From the NCBI GenBank assembly GCA_049649525.1, contig JBARZE010000009.1, positions 61,857-125,856 on the forward strand: a stretch of DNA of 64,000 bases, given 5' to 3'. The notes under the pieces were generated by a model. It was not told the origin of the DNA and did no database searches. It worked only from the letters and a program-made list of their open reading frames with translations. Shown piece by piece: positions 30,141 to 38,071 of the stretch. The stretch is from JAAURB01 sp049649525 (GTDB lineage: Bacteria > Cyanobacteriota > Cyanobacteriia > Cyanobacteriales > Microcoleaceae). A program made the position numbers and the translations under genes. Each line of letters starts with the position of its first letter. Position 1 is the stretch's first letter.

Positions 30141-32471
30141 TTAAACATTCCAAGTGGCTAAATAGGTTTCTGTTCCCCCTAAAACACTGGGTTGAATTGC
30201 GGCTGAAGTTGTAAATACATCTGCTTTTTTAACTGTTCCAAAAATAACAGCGCTTCCTTTATTGACGGCAAACCCATCTACACTTCCGACTGAACCATCA
30301 CTATCCGACGCTTGGGTTAATGGTGTCCAAAATGTCCGGACTTGATAATCTGGTGTTAATCCTAATACTGCCATTTCTCCTAGTTTATAACTTCCAACAG
30401 TTTGACCATTAATTTGTCGATTATCTCGCTCTTCTAATTCAAACGCTGAAGCGCCACCAATATATACATTTCCCGACTCATCGGCTGTAATAGAATTGGG
30501 GGTAAAACTATTAGCGCCTGAACTTTTTTGAGTCACAATAAATTGACCTTTTTCAACATTACCATTACTCGGATTGATTTGGGCATGAAATGTAAATGCA
30601 CCACTCCCCGCACCCGCAAAGTTATTATATTTATCGACATCAACTTTAGTCGCTAAATTTTGAGTGATATTATTTCCATCTCGTTGAAAAACGTTGTTTC
30701 CCCCATCTGTTTGACCGAGGAAATATAAGCCGTTATTGTCTCCAAATGTAATCCGTTTACCTTCACTATCTGCGCCTAAATTCGCACCTTTTACCTGGGT
30801 TGCAGTATAATCCCATGTATTCCACATTTGCTCGAGGTTCGTGTCGAAACCTCTGAGAAATGGCGTTTTTAAGTCACTGGCAACTTGTTTATATCCTGTG
30901 ACAAATACCTGTTTTGTACTCGGATGAATGGCAACATCAGCCGGAATTGTTCCTGTTCCTGTTAAGGTCGTACTCTGAAGCAATTCACCATTTTGATTCC
31001 AAAGTGTGACGGTATCTGTACTTTCTGTTAACGTTACAATTGTACTATCGTTGGCGATCGCAACTCGGTCAAAATTCCCTGTTGTTGACCATAAAATATT
31101 GTCGGTTGTACTATCTAAAACTTTGATACCAAAATCCCCTACTGCCACAATTTCACCACTATCACGGTCTACATCCATATCATCAACAATACCCCCTAAG
31201 TTGAAAGTTGATAAAGGCGCTGTATGACCATCGGTGAGTCGTCGAATTTGTCCGCTATTGTTAAAGTTTCCCGCAACAATAATGGCGTTATCAACAGGAG
31301 AAATTTCAACCCCCTTTGCATTGTCATTATTGTTTGTCCCTAAGTAAGTTGCTGTATTTAATTGTAGGTTCAGCGTCGGTTCGGGTGTGGGATCGGGCGT
31401 GGGAACAGGTTCGGGTGTCGGAACAGGTTCGGGTGTCGGAACAGGTTCGGGCGTGGGAACAGGTTCGGGTGTAGGAACAGGTTCGGGCGTGGGAACAGGT
31501 TCGGGCGTGGGAACAGGTGTCGGAACCGGGTCAGGTGTAGGGTCGGGCGTGGGAACAGGTGTCGGAACAGGGTCAGGTGTGGGTTCGGGCGTGGGAACAG
31601 GTTCAGGAACCGGGTCAGGTGTGGGTTCGGGAATAGGGTCAGGTGTCGGAACAGGTTCAGGGGTAGGTTCAACGCCTTCAAATACAGAATTATTAGCGAG
31701 AAAAGTATCACTATTAATATTTTTAATAACAGCTAAAAATTCGTTATTCGTTTTATTTTGAATAATTGTATCGTTAGAATAAATACCTGTTCCTTGGAAA
31801 ATTTCGAGATTGTTAATACTGAGATCATCTACAAATCCAATAGCATCTTGATCTAGAGTGAAATCCTGTATTATATCTGCTTCTATTAGGCTAGATCCAC
31901 CTGTTCCAACACCCAGATAAAATAGATCGGTTCCCTCACCACCTGTGAGAGTATCTGCACCTAAATCACCTAATAAACTATCATTACCTAAATCACCGAA
32001 TAATTGATCATTACCGACACCTCCTGCAACAGTATCCGACTCTTTTCCACCATAAAGAATGTCATCACCTTGATTCCCAATAATCTGATCTGCGTTGCGA
32101 TCGCCAAATAAATAATCTTGACCCATATCGCCAAATAGTAAGTCGTTATTCTTGCCGCCAGCTAGTGTATCATCGTTTTTTCCGCCATAGAGAGTATCAT
32201 TCCCTTGATTTCCCAGTATAAAATCATTTCCAGCATTTCCGCCTAAAATATCTTGTCCTGCTAGGCCATAAAGTGTATCATTTCCCCCTAAACCTAAGAT
32301 AAAGTCATCTGTTGAAGTTCCGAATATTAGATCGGATTCTATTGTAGAAATATCAGTTTCTTCAGATGCTGATGATCGGCTAAATGCCTGATGATTACCA
32401 GATACTAAGTTTGTGGGTTCATCTGGTGGGATGATAATAAAGTTTTCTTGAAAGTCTGTGGCTTCAAACAT
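30141..32471 (-). CDS. RTX-type Ca2+-binding secreted protein with Pro-rich linker and beta-propeller-like domain
   Basis: 776 residues. No classical signal peptide. Residues about 48-185 are GGxGxDxLxG nonapeptide repeats (GGNDTLYGLAGQDILGG, GNQGNDTLYGG), which bind Ca2+ and usually mark type I secretion. A linker follows, then (about 266-366) a nearly pure VPTPEP/VPTPDP repeat. The C-terminal part (about 375-776) has repeated blades such as GVEISPVDNAIIVAGNF, DMDVDRDSGEIVAVGDFG and SITADESGNVYIGGASAF, in the style of beta-propeller (SBBP-like) repeats. RTX repeats at the N-terminus rather than the C-terminus are unusual for type I substrates. No secretion genes nearby. Antisense Gly-Ser frames over the linker are shadows. 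Confidence 0.8.
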   Translation of the reverse strand: MFEATDFQENFIIIPPDEPTNLVSGNHQAFSRSSASEETDISTIESDLIFGTSTDDFILGLGGNDTLYGLAGQDILGGNAGNDFILGNQGNDTLYGGKNDDTLAGGKNNDLLFGDMGQDYLFGDRNADQIIGNQGDDILYGGKESDTVAGGVGNDQLFGDLGNDSLLGDLGADTLTGGEGTDLFYLGVGTGGSSLIEADIIQDFTLDQDAIGFVDDLSINNLEIFQGTGIYSNDTIIQNKTNNEFLAVIKNINSDTFLANNSVFEGVEPTPEPVPTPDPIPEPTPDPVPEPVPTPEPTPDPVPTPVPTPDPTPDPVPTPVPTPEPVPTPEPVPTPEPVPTPEPVPTPEPVPTPEPVPTPDPTPEPTLNLQLNTATYLGTNNNDNAKGVEISPVDNAIIVAGNFNNSGQIRRLTDGHTAPLSTFNLGGIVDDMDVDRDSGEIVAVGDFGIKVLDSTTDNILWSTTGNFDRVAIANDSTIVTLTESTDTVTLWNQNGELLQSTTLTGTGTIPADVAIHPSTKQVFVTGYKQVASDLKTPFLRGFDTNLEQMWNTWDYTATQVKGANLGADSEGKRITFGDNNGLYFLGQTDGGNNVFQRDGNNITQNLATKVDVDKYNNFAGAGSGAFTFHAQINPSNGNVEKGQFIVTQKSSGANSFTPNSITADESGNVYIGGASAFELEERDNRQINGQTVGSYKLGEMAVLGLTPDYQVRTFWTPLTQASDSDGSVGSVDGFAVNKGSAVIFGTVKKADVFTTSAAIQPSVLGGTETYLATWNV
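31375..31672. repeat. 18-bp tandem repeat encoding VPTPEP
   Basis: About 300 bp made of a unit related to GGAACAGGTTCGGGTGTC with third-position variation, in frame with the RTX protein on the minus strand. It encodes the hexapeptide repeat VPTPEP/VPTPDP. Such arrays expand and contract by slippage. Confidence 0.85.
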
Positions 32472-32960
32472 TAATTAAATTCCCGCTTGTAATCAGTAAG
32501 TTTCTGTAACATTATTCTGAAACTCTTGTCTTACTCCGGAATTTTTATAGAAAATATAACGCTATAAAAATAGTATTTTTACTGAAATTATATGTTTATT
32601 AATTAGTTAAATATAAAAAAATAGCCGTGAAAATACGGACGGTTTATTTGTTTAAAATTTTGGTATTCTTAAATTATTGATGATTGATTCAATAAATAAT
32701 AAATTACGAAGCGATATTATTATATGAAAGATAAAAAGTTATGCTACAGATCAAGATTTCTCTCAACTCCCCGTTTTTTAAGGGGGATACAGGGGGGATG
32801 TTTCTCCTGAATCAAATGCGCGCAAATATTTTAGTATTTCATATTACTTTAATTTTAATCGTTATTTAAACATAAAGAAATAGGCGTTAGATAATATTAG
32901 AACACCTAATCTGGTAAAATATAAAATAATCACAATTATCAAATACTCATTAAATTAACT
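32472..32960. other. Divergent intergenic region (489 bp) with a dispersed CCCC/GGGGG repeat
   Basis: AT-rich, no gene. At 32767-32800 is CCCCGTTTTTTAAGGGGG followed by ATACAGGGGGGATG, a form I associate with a widespread cyanobacterial dispersed repeat (CCCCTTAAAAAGGGGG-type). The rest holds the promoters of the RTX gene and the downstream small gene; none could be assigned. Confidence 0.45.
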
Positions 32961-33395
32961 ATGCTTGAATCAGAAAAATTATCTTCCGAATCTAATCCAA
33001 AAGACTGGCAAAAATTAGATGAGTTTGTTGTAGAGAATAAAGAGCTTTTTGCTGCTTTAGCTTGGAGTTTTTCTCAAGAAAGAGCAGATTCTGGAGAATT
33101 TTTAGGCATCGAGTTACAACCGATTCCACGCTTTGTGGCTTGCTCCCAAGAAGCTCTTGAAATATTTAATCAAAATGCCGATAATCGACTCCGAGAAATG
33201 TTAGGAATTTTGGATGGATATAAACCTGAAGAAGAGGTCTTATTCATTGCGATAGAAAGCGATCGCGTCAGGTTAGTATTTTTTACACCTGAACCGACTC
33301 CCCCTCAACATTTTGCACAAATTGGCAAAGATCTTTATACTTTATTAGATGAATTAGAGGATAAACTGGTTAAAGAAATGGGAATTCAGTGCTGA
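32961..33395 (+). CDS. Conserved cyanobacterial protein, possibly CcmS-like
   Basis: 144 residues, acidic, no signal or membrane segment. The pattern LDEFVVENKELFAALAWSF, LGIELQPIPRFVACSQEAL, NRLREMLGILDGYKPEEEVL and LVFFTPEPTPPQHF resembles, from memory, proteins annotated as beta-carboxysome assembly chaperone CcmS. No carboxysome genes are in the window, so context does not help. If not CcmS it is a conserved hypothetical. Start ATG at 32961 without strong Shine-Dalgarno. Confidence 0.7.
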   Translation: MLESEKLSSESNPKDWQKLDEFVVENKELFAALAWSFSQERADSGEFLGIELQPIPRFVACSQEALEIFNQNADNRLREMLGILDGYKPEEEVLFIAIESDRVRLVFFTPEPTPPQHFAQIGKDLYTLLDELEDKLVKEMGIQC

Positions 33396-33488
33396 GGATT
33401 GAGCGATTAAAAGATTAATAGTATATGAGTTTTTAATCAGCCACAAAAAATTATTGAAGGTGGGGATGTGGCTTAATCATGAAGTCGT

Positions 33489-34715
33489 TTAAGATTTGGG
33501 TTGAATCCAAACTGAGATCCCTTCAACTCGTAAAGATTCACCCCGTGTTCCACAATATTCTCCATTAGAACAGACTGGAACATCTCCCTTATTTTGAATA
33601 TGAGCGTTGTAAAATACATCGTAGTTTTCGGCTTGAGAACCCGTTAGGGAAACGGCAAATCCTTCTATTTTTCGTTCTCTGCCTGTTTCTCCCACCCATT
33701 GTCCGCCTGAGACCATCGGTGTATCTCCCACACCCGCAACATGAGCCATATACTGAATACCCAGATCGCGGACTTGAGGATCGAGGCCAAGAGCAAACCC
33801 TTCTAAACGACGACCTTGACCTCGGGTTCCTGCATATTCTTTGGCGCTAAATTGGCGTTCCCCTAAACCTTGCAAATGTACTGTAACATTCAATCCAATG
33901 GTAGAACCGACCCCTGGGGCGGAAGATTGACTGGCAATGGGGGCGTTACCAAAAATAATATTTTCGCTTTGAGTTTGAGGTAAGTTTTGAGGTAAGTTTT
34001 GAGGAATTTCTAAACTCGGGACAATAATGATTTCGTTAGTTTGAGATGGAGTGGGTTCTTCGAGGATGACAATATCAGATTTAAGAGATTGAGGTTGACT
34101 CTTGTTTGTAGATTGGTAAATTTTACCTCTAGAAATTGCAACGGCTAAAGATTTACCAAATGCCTTGGCAACTTTTTCTTCCAGGACAACCCATTGAGTA
34201 TCACTTAAACGATCTTGTTGTTTAATTAATGTTAGTAATGCCGAAAAGGGATGTTGACCAGAGACCAGTTCCTTGGCCGTGGCGGGTAACGGCTCTGTTG
34301 TGCTTGAAATCAAGGTTTTCAGTTGACTGGCTTGTTGTTGAATCACCTGCAAGGGTTGATAAGTCTCTTGATCTTTGTGGGCTAAACAAATAATCCCCTC
34401 TAATAACTTCAGGCTATTTTGACGAAGTGTTAGGTCCGGGCTATGTTGGACTTGATTTTGCACTTTTTGTTTGAGATGGTTTAATGAGATCTCTGCATTC
34501 GGAGTATTCTGTGTTTCTATTCTTAACTGTTGTTTGACCTGATTAAAATCTCGGCTGTATTTCACAAGTTCTGCTAACAAACCTTCGCTAATTGGAGTAC
34601 CATGACTCAGTAAAGTATTAGCCGCCTGGACTAAACGGCTTCCTAAAGCCGGGTGACGTTGAGATAATGCGGCCAATTGTTGCATTATCATTTGTTGAGT
34701 TTGTTCCATTTTCAC
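33489..34715 (-). CDS. Protein with three C-terminal ChW (clostridial hydrophobic W-like) repeats
   Basis: 408 residues. Residues 1-200 are helical and Gln-rich with no recognised domain (MQQLAALSQRHPALGSRLVQ). A Ser/Pro/Asn linker runs to about 272. Three repeats follow at about 275-312, 321-358 and 367-405, each of the form (Y)xAHxxxxGD..VxxGxxxGTxGxxxRxEGFAV: for example YMAHVAGVGDTPMVSGGQW and YNAHIQNKGDVPVCSNGEY. This matches the Hydrophobic_W/ChW family known mostly from Clostridia, where it occurs in surface proteins; the signature Trp is replaced here. No signal peptide is visible, which is puzzling for a surface domain. A solitary tnpB element lies directly upstream of its start. Confidence 0.75.
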   Translation of the reverse strand: MKMEQTQQMIMQQLAALSQRHPALGSRLVQAANTLLSHGTPISEGLLAELVKYSRDFNQVKQQLRIETQNTPNAEISLNHLKQKVQNQVQHSPDLTLRQNSLKLLEGIICLAHKDQETYQPLQVIQQQASQLKTLISSTTEPLPATAKELVSGQHPFSALLTLIKQQDRLSDTQWVVLEEKVAKAFGKSLAVAISRGKIYQSTNKSQPQSLKSDIVILEEPTPSQTNEIIIVPSLEIPQNLPQNLPQTQSENIIFGNAPIASQSSAPGVGSTIGLNVTVHLQGLGERQFSAKEYAGTRGQGRRLEGFALGLDPQVRDLGIQYMAHVAGVGDTPMVSGGQWVGETGRERKIEGFAVSLTGSQAENYDVFYNAHIQNKGDVPVCSNGEYCGTRGESLRVEGISVWIQPKS

Positions 34716-34780
34716 TTCACTCCTTGTTAGTTAATTGAATGACCCGTTTTTTCCTGTTCTACAATCTCGCTCATCAGACA

Positions 34781-34930
34781 TTGACATCCTCCCGTCGCGC
34801 GTGGGCGAGGGATTCGCGTGTACTCACGACTTAGGTTTTCTGCTTCGTCCTGTGCCAACTAGAATACCGTTACCGATACTCCCCGTCGCATCCAGTCGAC
34901 AGACATTTTCTGAGACGATCTGCCCAACCG
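34781..34930 (-). ncRNA. Candidate omega RNA (reRNA) of TnpB
   Basis: In IS200/IS605 elements the guide RNA of TnpB overlaps the 3' end of tnpB and reads out through the right end; the flanking host DNA is the guide. Here the hairpin and GGGAGGATGTCAA end fit that layout. The predicted guide begins TGTCTGATGAGCGAGA (complement of 34765-34780). The 5' end at 34930 is a guess. Confidence 0.35.
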
Positions 34931-36083
34931 CCTTATATGCGTCCAAGCCCTTTATCCCACGATTTCTAATCTCTTGGCTAGCTGCTACGTCTCTTGTAGT
35001 GGTGTAATTACACTCGTTACAAGAGTGAATCCTGACATCAAGAGTTTTCTTGCCTGTATGTGCGCCACAATTAGGACAAGTTTGACTAGTCCCATCTTTG
35101 TTAACCTTGGCAAAATAAGTATCTGTTTTCCAACAAACCCACTCAAGAATATTTACAAACTGCGCCATACCAGCATCAGCACTTTGTTGACTTAATATTC
35201 CACGCTGCCAAGAAACAAAGTTGATATCTTCAATGAATATCATTCCAGTGTCTTGTACAAGCTTGTGGCTTAATTTGAAGTGCCAGTCTTTTCGAGTGTC
35301 GCTAATTCGTTGATTAGCCCGCGCTATTTTCTGATTTATTTTATGTCGATTATTTGAGCCATATGCCTTGTTTCTCAGCCTACGGGACAGCAATTTAAGC
35401 TTGTATTGTAGAGTCAGGAGAAACCTTGGTCGTTTAATCTCCAATCCGTCAGAAGTCGCTACAAATTTATCAAAACCCAAATCTAAACCTCGCGGATGTC
35501 CATGAGGAGTCGGATTGGGTACATCAATATTTAGCTGTAATGACAGCATTACAAAATAACCAGATGCCTTTCTTACTATTCTTGCTTGCTTAGGAATGAA
35601 GCCGTCTGGAATTGGACGAGACATTCTCCATTTCACATCTTTTAACCCGGGTAGCTTAATCGAGTTAACAGATATTGGATTTTTATTTAACTGAGGAAAA
35701 ACAAATGACCGCATTCGATACTTGTTTTTAAACCTCGGAAAACCAAAACCGCGCTTTTTCATATCATCCCAAGCTCGATCTAATGTTCTCAAGGTTTGTT
35801 GTAAAACTTGAGCATTAGCCGACTTGAGCGAATCATTATTTTTCTTGGCTTCTGTTAGCTGTTTAGCCTGTACATGGTAATTAGGGAATGGCTCGTCAAC
35901 TGACATGATGTACTCACGTTCAATTGAGCAAGTATTGACTGGTGACTTACGAGACTTGCACCAGTCTTTGCGATACGATAGCGCAAAATTCCACACATCT
36001 CGACAAACATTCAGTGTGTTCTCAATGCTGTCTATCTGTTGCGAGGTGGGTTCTAGCTTGTACTCGTAAGTTAATGTCAGCAT
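34824..36083 (-). CDS. tnpB: RNA-guided endonuclease TnpB (IS605 OrfB family)
   Basis: 419 residues, apparently intact. N-terminal helix-turn-helix-like segment (YEYKLEPTSQQIDSIENTL), wedge/REC-like middle (AWDDMKKRGFGFPRFKNK), and a split RuvC nuclease: GLDLGFDKFVATSDG with the first Asp, MIFIEDINFVSW with the Glu, and TTTRDVAASQEI with the last Asp (more often DRDxNAA). A zinc ribbon CPNCG...CNECN lies before the last motif. The catalytic acids and four cysteines are present, so it may be active. Insertion lies immediately upstream of the ChW gene, perhaps separating it from its promoter. Confidence 0.9.
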   Translation of the reverse strand: MLTLTYEYKLEPTSQQIDSIENTLNVCRDVWNFALSYRKDWCKSRKSPVNTCSIEREYIMSVDEPFPNYHVQAKQLTEAKKNNDSLKSANAQVLQQTLRTLDRAWDDMKKRGFGFPRFKNKYRMRSFVFPQLNKNPISVNSIKLPGLKDVKWRMSRPIPDGFIPKQARIVRKASGYFVMLSLQLNIDVPNPTPHGHPRGLDLGFDKFVATSDGLEIKRPRFLLTLQYKLKLLSRRLRNKAYGSNNRHKINQKIARANQRISDTRKDWHFKLSHKLVQDTGMIFIEDINFVSWQRGILSQQSADAGMAQFVNILEWVCWKTDTYFAKVNKDGTSQTCPNCGAHTGKKTLDVRIHSCNECNYTTTRDVAASQEIRNRGIKGLDAYKAVGQIVSENVCRLDATGSIGNGILVGTGRSRKPKS

Positions 36084-36530
36084 GGTTCTATTTTAACCTA
36101 CACAGACCAAAATTGTATGTAGAAATTGCCAACAAGTTAAAATATATTTGTTTGTTGAGCAAAAATTCACCACATCTGCTCCGTCGAGAGTCCTCTTTTT
36201 GCATTAAAGATAGAATATAGAATCCTTGTGAATAAATTGTCCAACTTATTATATAGACTGCGTAACAGAAACGACAATCAGCCACAGACTTTGTCATATC
36301 CTCTTATTAGTTTAAACGGATGTGGTGCTAAATGATTCATAGCGGGTACACCAAAGCTGACTAACCCACTGTAGATAACGCTTTATACATTTTAAAGGAA
36401 AATATTACGTGATCTAAATCACATTAATTCATTGATTAGATTACATCAACAGTATTCAACCTATCGTAGAATAATTTATTTATAATAGAGACATTTAAAG
36501 TCTTATTTTCGATATTTTGGGAGAAAAATC
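36084..36530. other. Intergenic region upstream of small hypothetical gene (447 bp)
   Basis: The left part may include the unrecognised left end of the tnpB element. The right part holds a CRP-like palindrome and a TATAAT box (separate entry). The short frames on both strands show no domain. Confidence 0.45.
36409..36486 (+). promoter_or_regulatory. CRP-like site and -10 box before the 36531 gene
   Basis: GTGA-TCTAAA-TCAC (36409-36422) is an exact GTGA-N6-TCAC palindrome, the core of CRP/SyCRP1-type sites (TGTGA-N6-TCACA). TATAAT at 36481-36486 lies 45 bp before the ATG at 36531. The -35 hexamer is weak. Spacing places the site upstream of the promoter, compatible with activation. Confidence 0.45.
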
Positions 36531-36752
36531 ATGGGCTGTATCAGTGAAATTGTTCATCACGCTTTAACCTCCGGACACCTTAGCATTGAGGCCGAAAATA
36601 AGCTAAGACAGATGTTACAAACAACTCACTATAGTTTGGAGGATATGAAAGCTTTTGTTGATTTACAAATTGCAGCGCTGGAAGGGGGTATTTATCAAGA
36701 ATCACGAGAAGACTATAAAAAGAGACGTTTATTATCAATAATTAAAGATTAA
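36531..36752 (+). CDS. Small hypothetical protein (73 aa)
   Basis: MGCISEIVHHALTSGHLSIE begins a helical, soluble protein with SLEDMKAFVDLQIAALEGG and a charged tail. GGGAG at about 36520 is well placed for the ATG, which supports a real gene. The start resembles short cyanobacterial hypotheticals that sit near regulators, but I do not recognise a family. A CRP-like site upstream suggests regulation. The next gene begins 157 bp downstream. Confidence 0.65.
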   Translation: MGCISEIVHHALTSGHLSIEAENKLRQMLQTTHYSLEDMKAFVDLQIAALEGGIYQESREDYKKRRLLSIIKD

Positions 36753-36909
36753 CAATATTTAAATAAAAAGAATAAATATTAATTTTTGTATTGAGTCTTT
36801 GGGTTCAGTTACTCATTCTACTAGATAATTGTAGATGGCTCAACCCGAAACGAAATTGTATTTATTGTTGTATTATATAAACTCTGTTTAAAGGTTGATA
36901 ATATATGAA

Positions 36910-37992
36910 ATGAATGTACCGATTAATTTACTAGAGTATGAAGCGATCGCGGGCCAAAATTTATCTAAGATGGCCTACGATTATTATGTTAGTGGGGCTT
37001 GGGATGAAGTAACCTTACAAGATAATCGAGCGGCTTATCAACGCTACAAACTCCGTCCCAAAATGTTAAGGGATGTCAGTCAGCGCCGCCTCAACACGAC
37101 AATTCTGGGTTGTGATTTGGCAATGCCGATTTTGGTTGCCCCGATGGCGTTTCAGTGTTTAGCCCACCCCGATGGGGAAATTGCGACCGCTAAAGCAACT
37201 GATGGGATGGGAATTGCGATGGTACTGAGTACTTTGGCAACCTGTCCCCTGGAACAGGTAGCTGAGGTGAGGTCTAACACATCTTCCTGGTTTCAACTGT
37301 ATATTCATCGCGATCGCGGTATCACAAAGACATTAGTACAACGGGCTGAAGCGGCGGGATATCAAGCGTTGTGTCTGACGGTCGATACTCCTGTATTAGG
37401 GCGACGAGAACGGGATAAGCGCAATCAATTTACGCTTCCTACGGGGATGGACTTAGCAAATTTGGTTTCAATGGCTGATTTAACCATTCCCGAAATAGAA
37501 GGAGAGTCGGGTTTATTTGCCTATATTTTGGAACAAATTGATCCCAGTATTACCTGGAAAGATATTGAATGGTTGCAATCTTTAACAAAATTACCAATTG
37601 TTGTCAAGGGGATATTACGGGGAGATGATGCGATTAAAGCTGTTGAATATGGGGCAAGGGCGATTATTGTATCTAACCACGGCGGACGACAATTAGACGG
37701 GGCTGTTGCCACAATAGATGCTTTGTCTGAAGTCGTTACAGCAGTTGATAATAAGGTTGAAGTTTTAGTTGATGGTGGTATTCGGCGGGGAACGGATGTA
37801 TTGAAAGCGTTGAGTTTGGGGGCGAAAGCGGTTTTAGTCGGACGACCAATATTGTGGGGTTTAGCAGTTGGGGGAGAAGCCGGAGTGGGTCATATTTTAG
37901 AATTATTGCGAGATGAATTAGATGTGGCGATGGCGTTGAGTGGTTGTGCCACTGTGCAAGATATTGATCGGAGTTTGATTGATTGCCGATAA
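36910..37992 (+). CDS. FMN-dependent alpha-hydroxy-acid oxidase (lactate/glycolate oxidase type)
   Basis: 360 residues from ATG 36910; an in-frame TTG at 36895 would add five. Family features: AYDYYVSGAWDEVTLQDN, LRDVSQRRLNTTILG, PILVAPMAFQCLAHPDGE (FMN site), STLATCPLEQVA, WFQLYIHRDR, LTVDTPVLGRRERDKRN, VVKGILRGDDA with the catalytic region VSNHGGRQLDG (His/Arg), and VDGGIRRGTDVLKALSLGA. It oxidises L-lactate or glycolate using O2 or another acceptor. In Nostoc-type cyanobacteria the homologue prefers L-lactate; residues deciding this cannot be judged here. Stands alone. Confidence 0.92.
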   Translation: MNVPINLLEYEAIAGQNLSKMAYDYYVSGAWDEVTLQDNRAAYQRYKLRPKMLRDVSQRRLNTTILGCDLAMPILVAPMAFQCLAHPDGEIATAKATDGMGIAMVLSTLATCPLEQVAEVRSNTSSWFQLYIHRDRGITKTLVQRAEAAGYQALCLTVDTPVLGRRERDKRNQFTLPTGMDLANLVSMADLTIPEIEGESGLFAYILEQIDPSITWKDIEWLQSLTKLPIVVKGILRGDDAIKAVEYGARAIIVSNHGGRQLDGAVATIDALSEVVTAVDNKVEVLVDGGIRRGTDVLKALSLGAKAVLVGRPILWGLAVGGEAGVGHILELLRDELDVAMALSGCATVQDIDRSLIDCR

Positions 37993-38071
37993 AATCCATA
38001 TAGTTTCTATATAGTTTCTATCGGCAGGATCATAGGGAAGTGCTTAAGCAATTAAACTCAATCCAACTAAG

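Larger units (their letters stand above)
34781..36083 (-). mobile_element. Solitary-TnpB element of the IS200/IS605 group (left end not located)
   Basis: Contains only tnpB; no TnpA (Y1) transposase is found. On the minus strand the right end, just after tnpB, reads GGGAGGATGTCAA, a common terminal form of this group, preceded by an imperfect hairpin (about 34786-34813). I therefore place the right boundary at about 34781. The left end should lie right of 36083 in plus coordinates but I could not locate it. Without TnpA, movement would need a transposase supplied in trans. Confidence 0.7.

Noticed and set aside
31387..31761. Gly-Ser-Gly-Val repeat frame on the plus strand and Arg/Pro/Asn-Leu frame on the minus strand
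   Set aside because: Both are other-frame shadows of the 18-bp array that encodes VPTPEP in the RTX protein.
34735..35007. Plus-strand 90-codon frame over the tnpB 3' end
   Set aside because: Antisense to conserved tnpB codons including the zinc ribbon region; a shadow frame.
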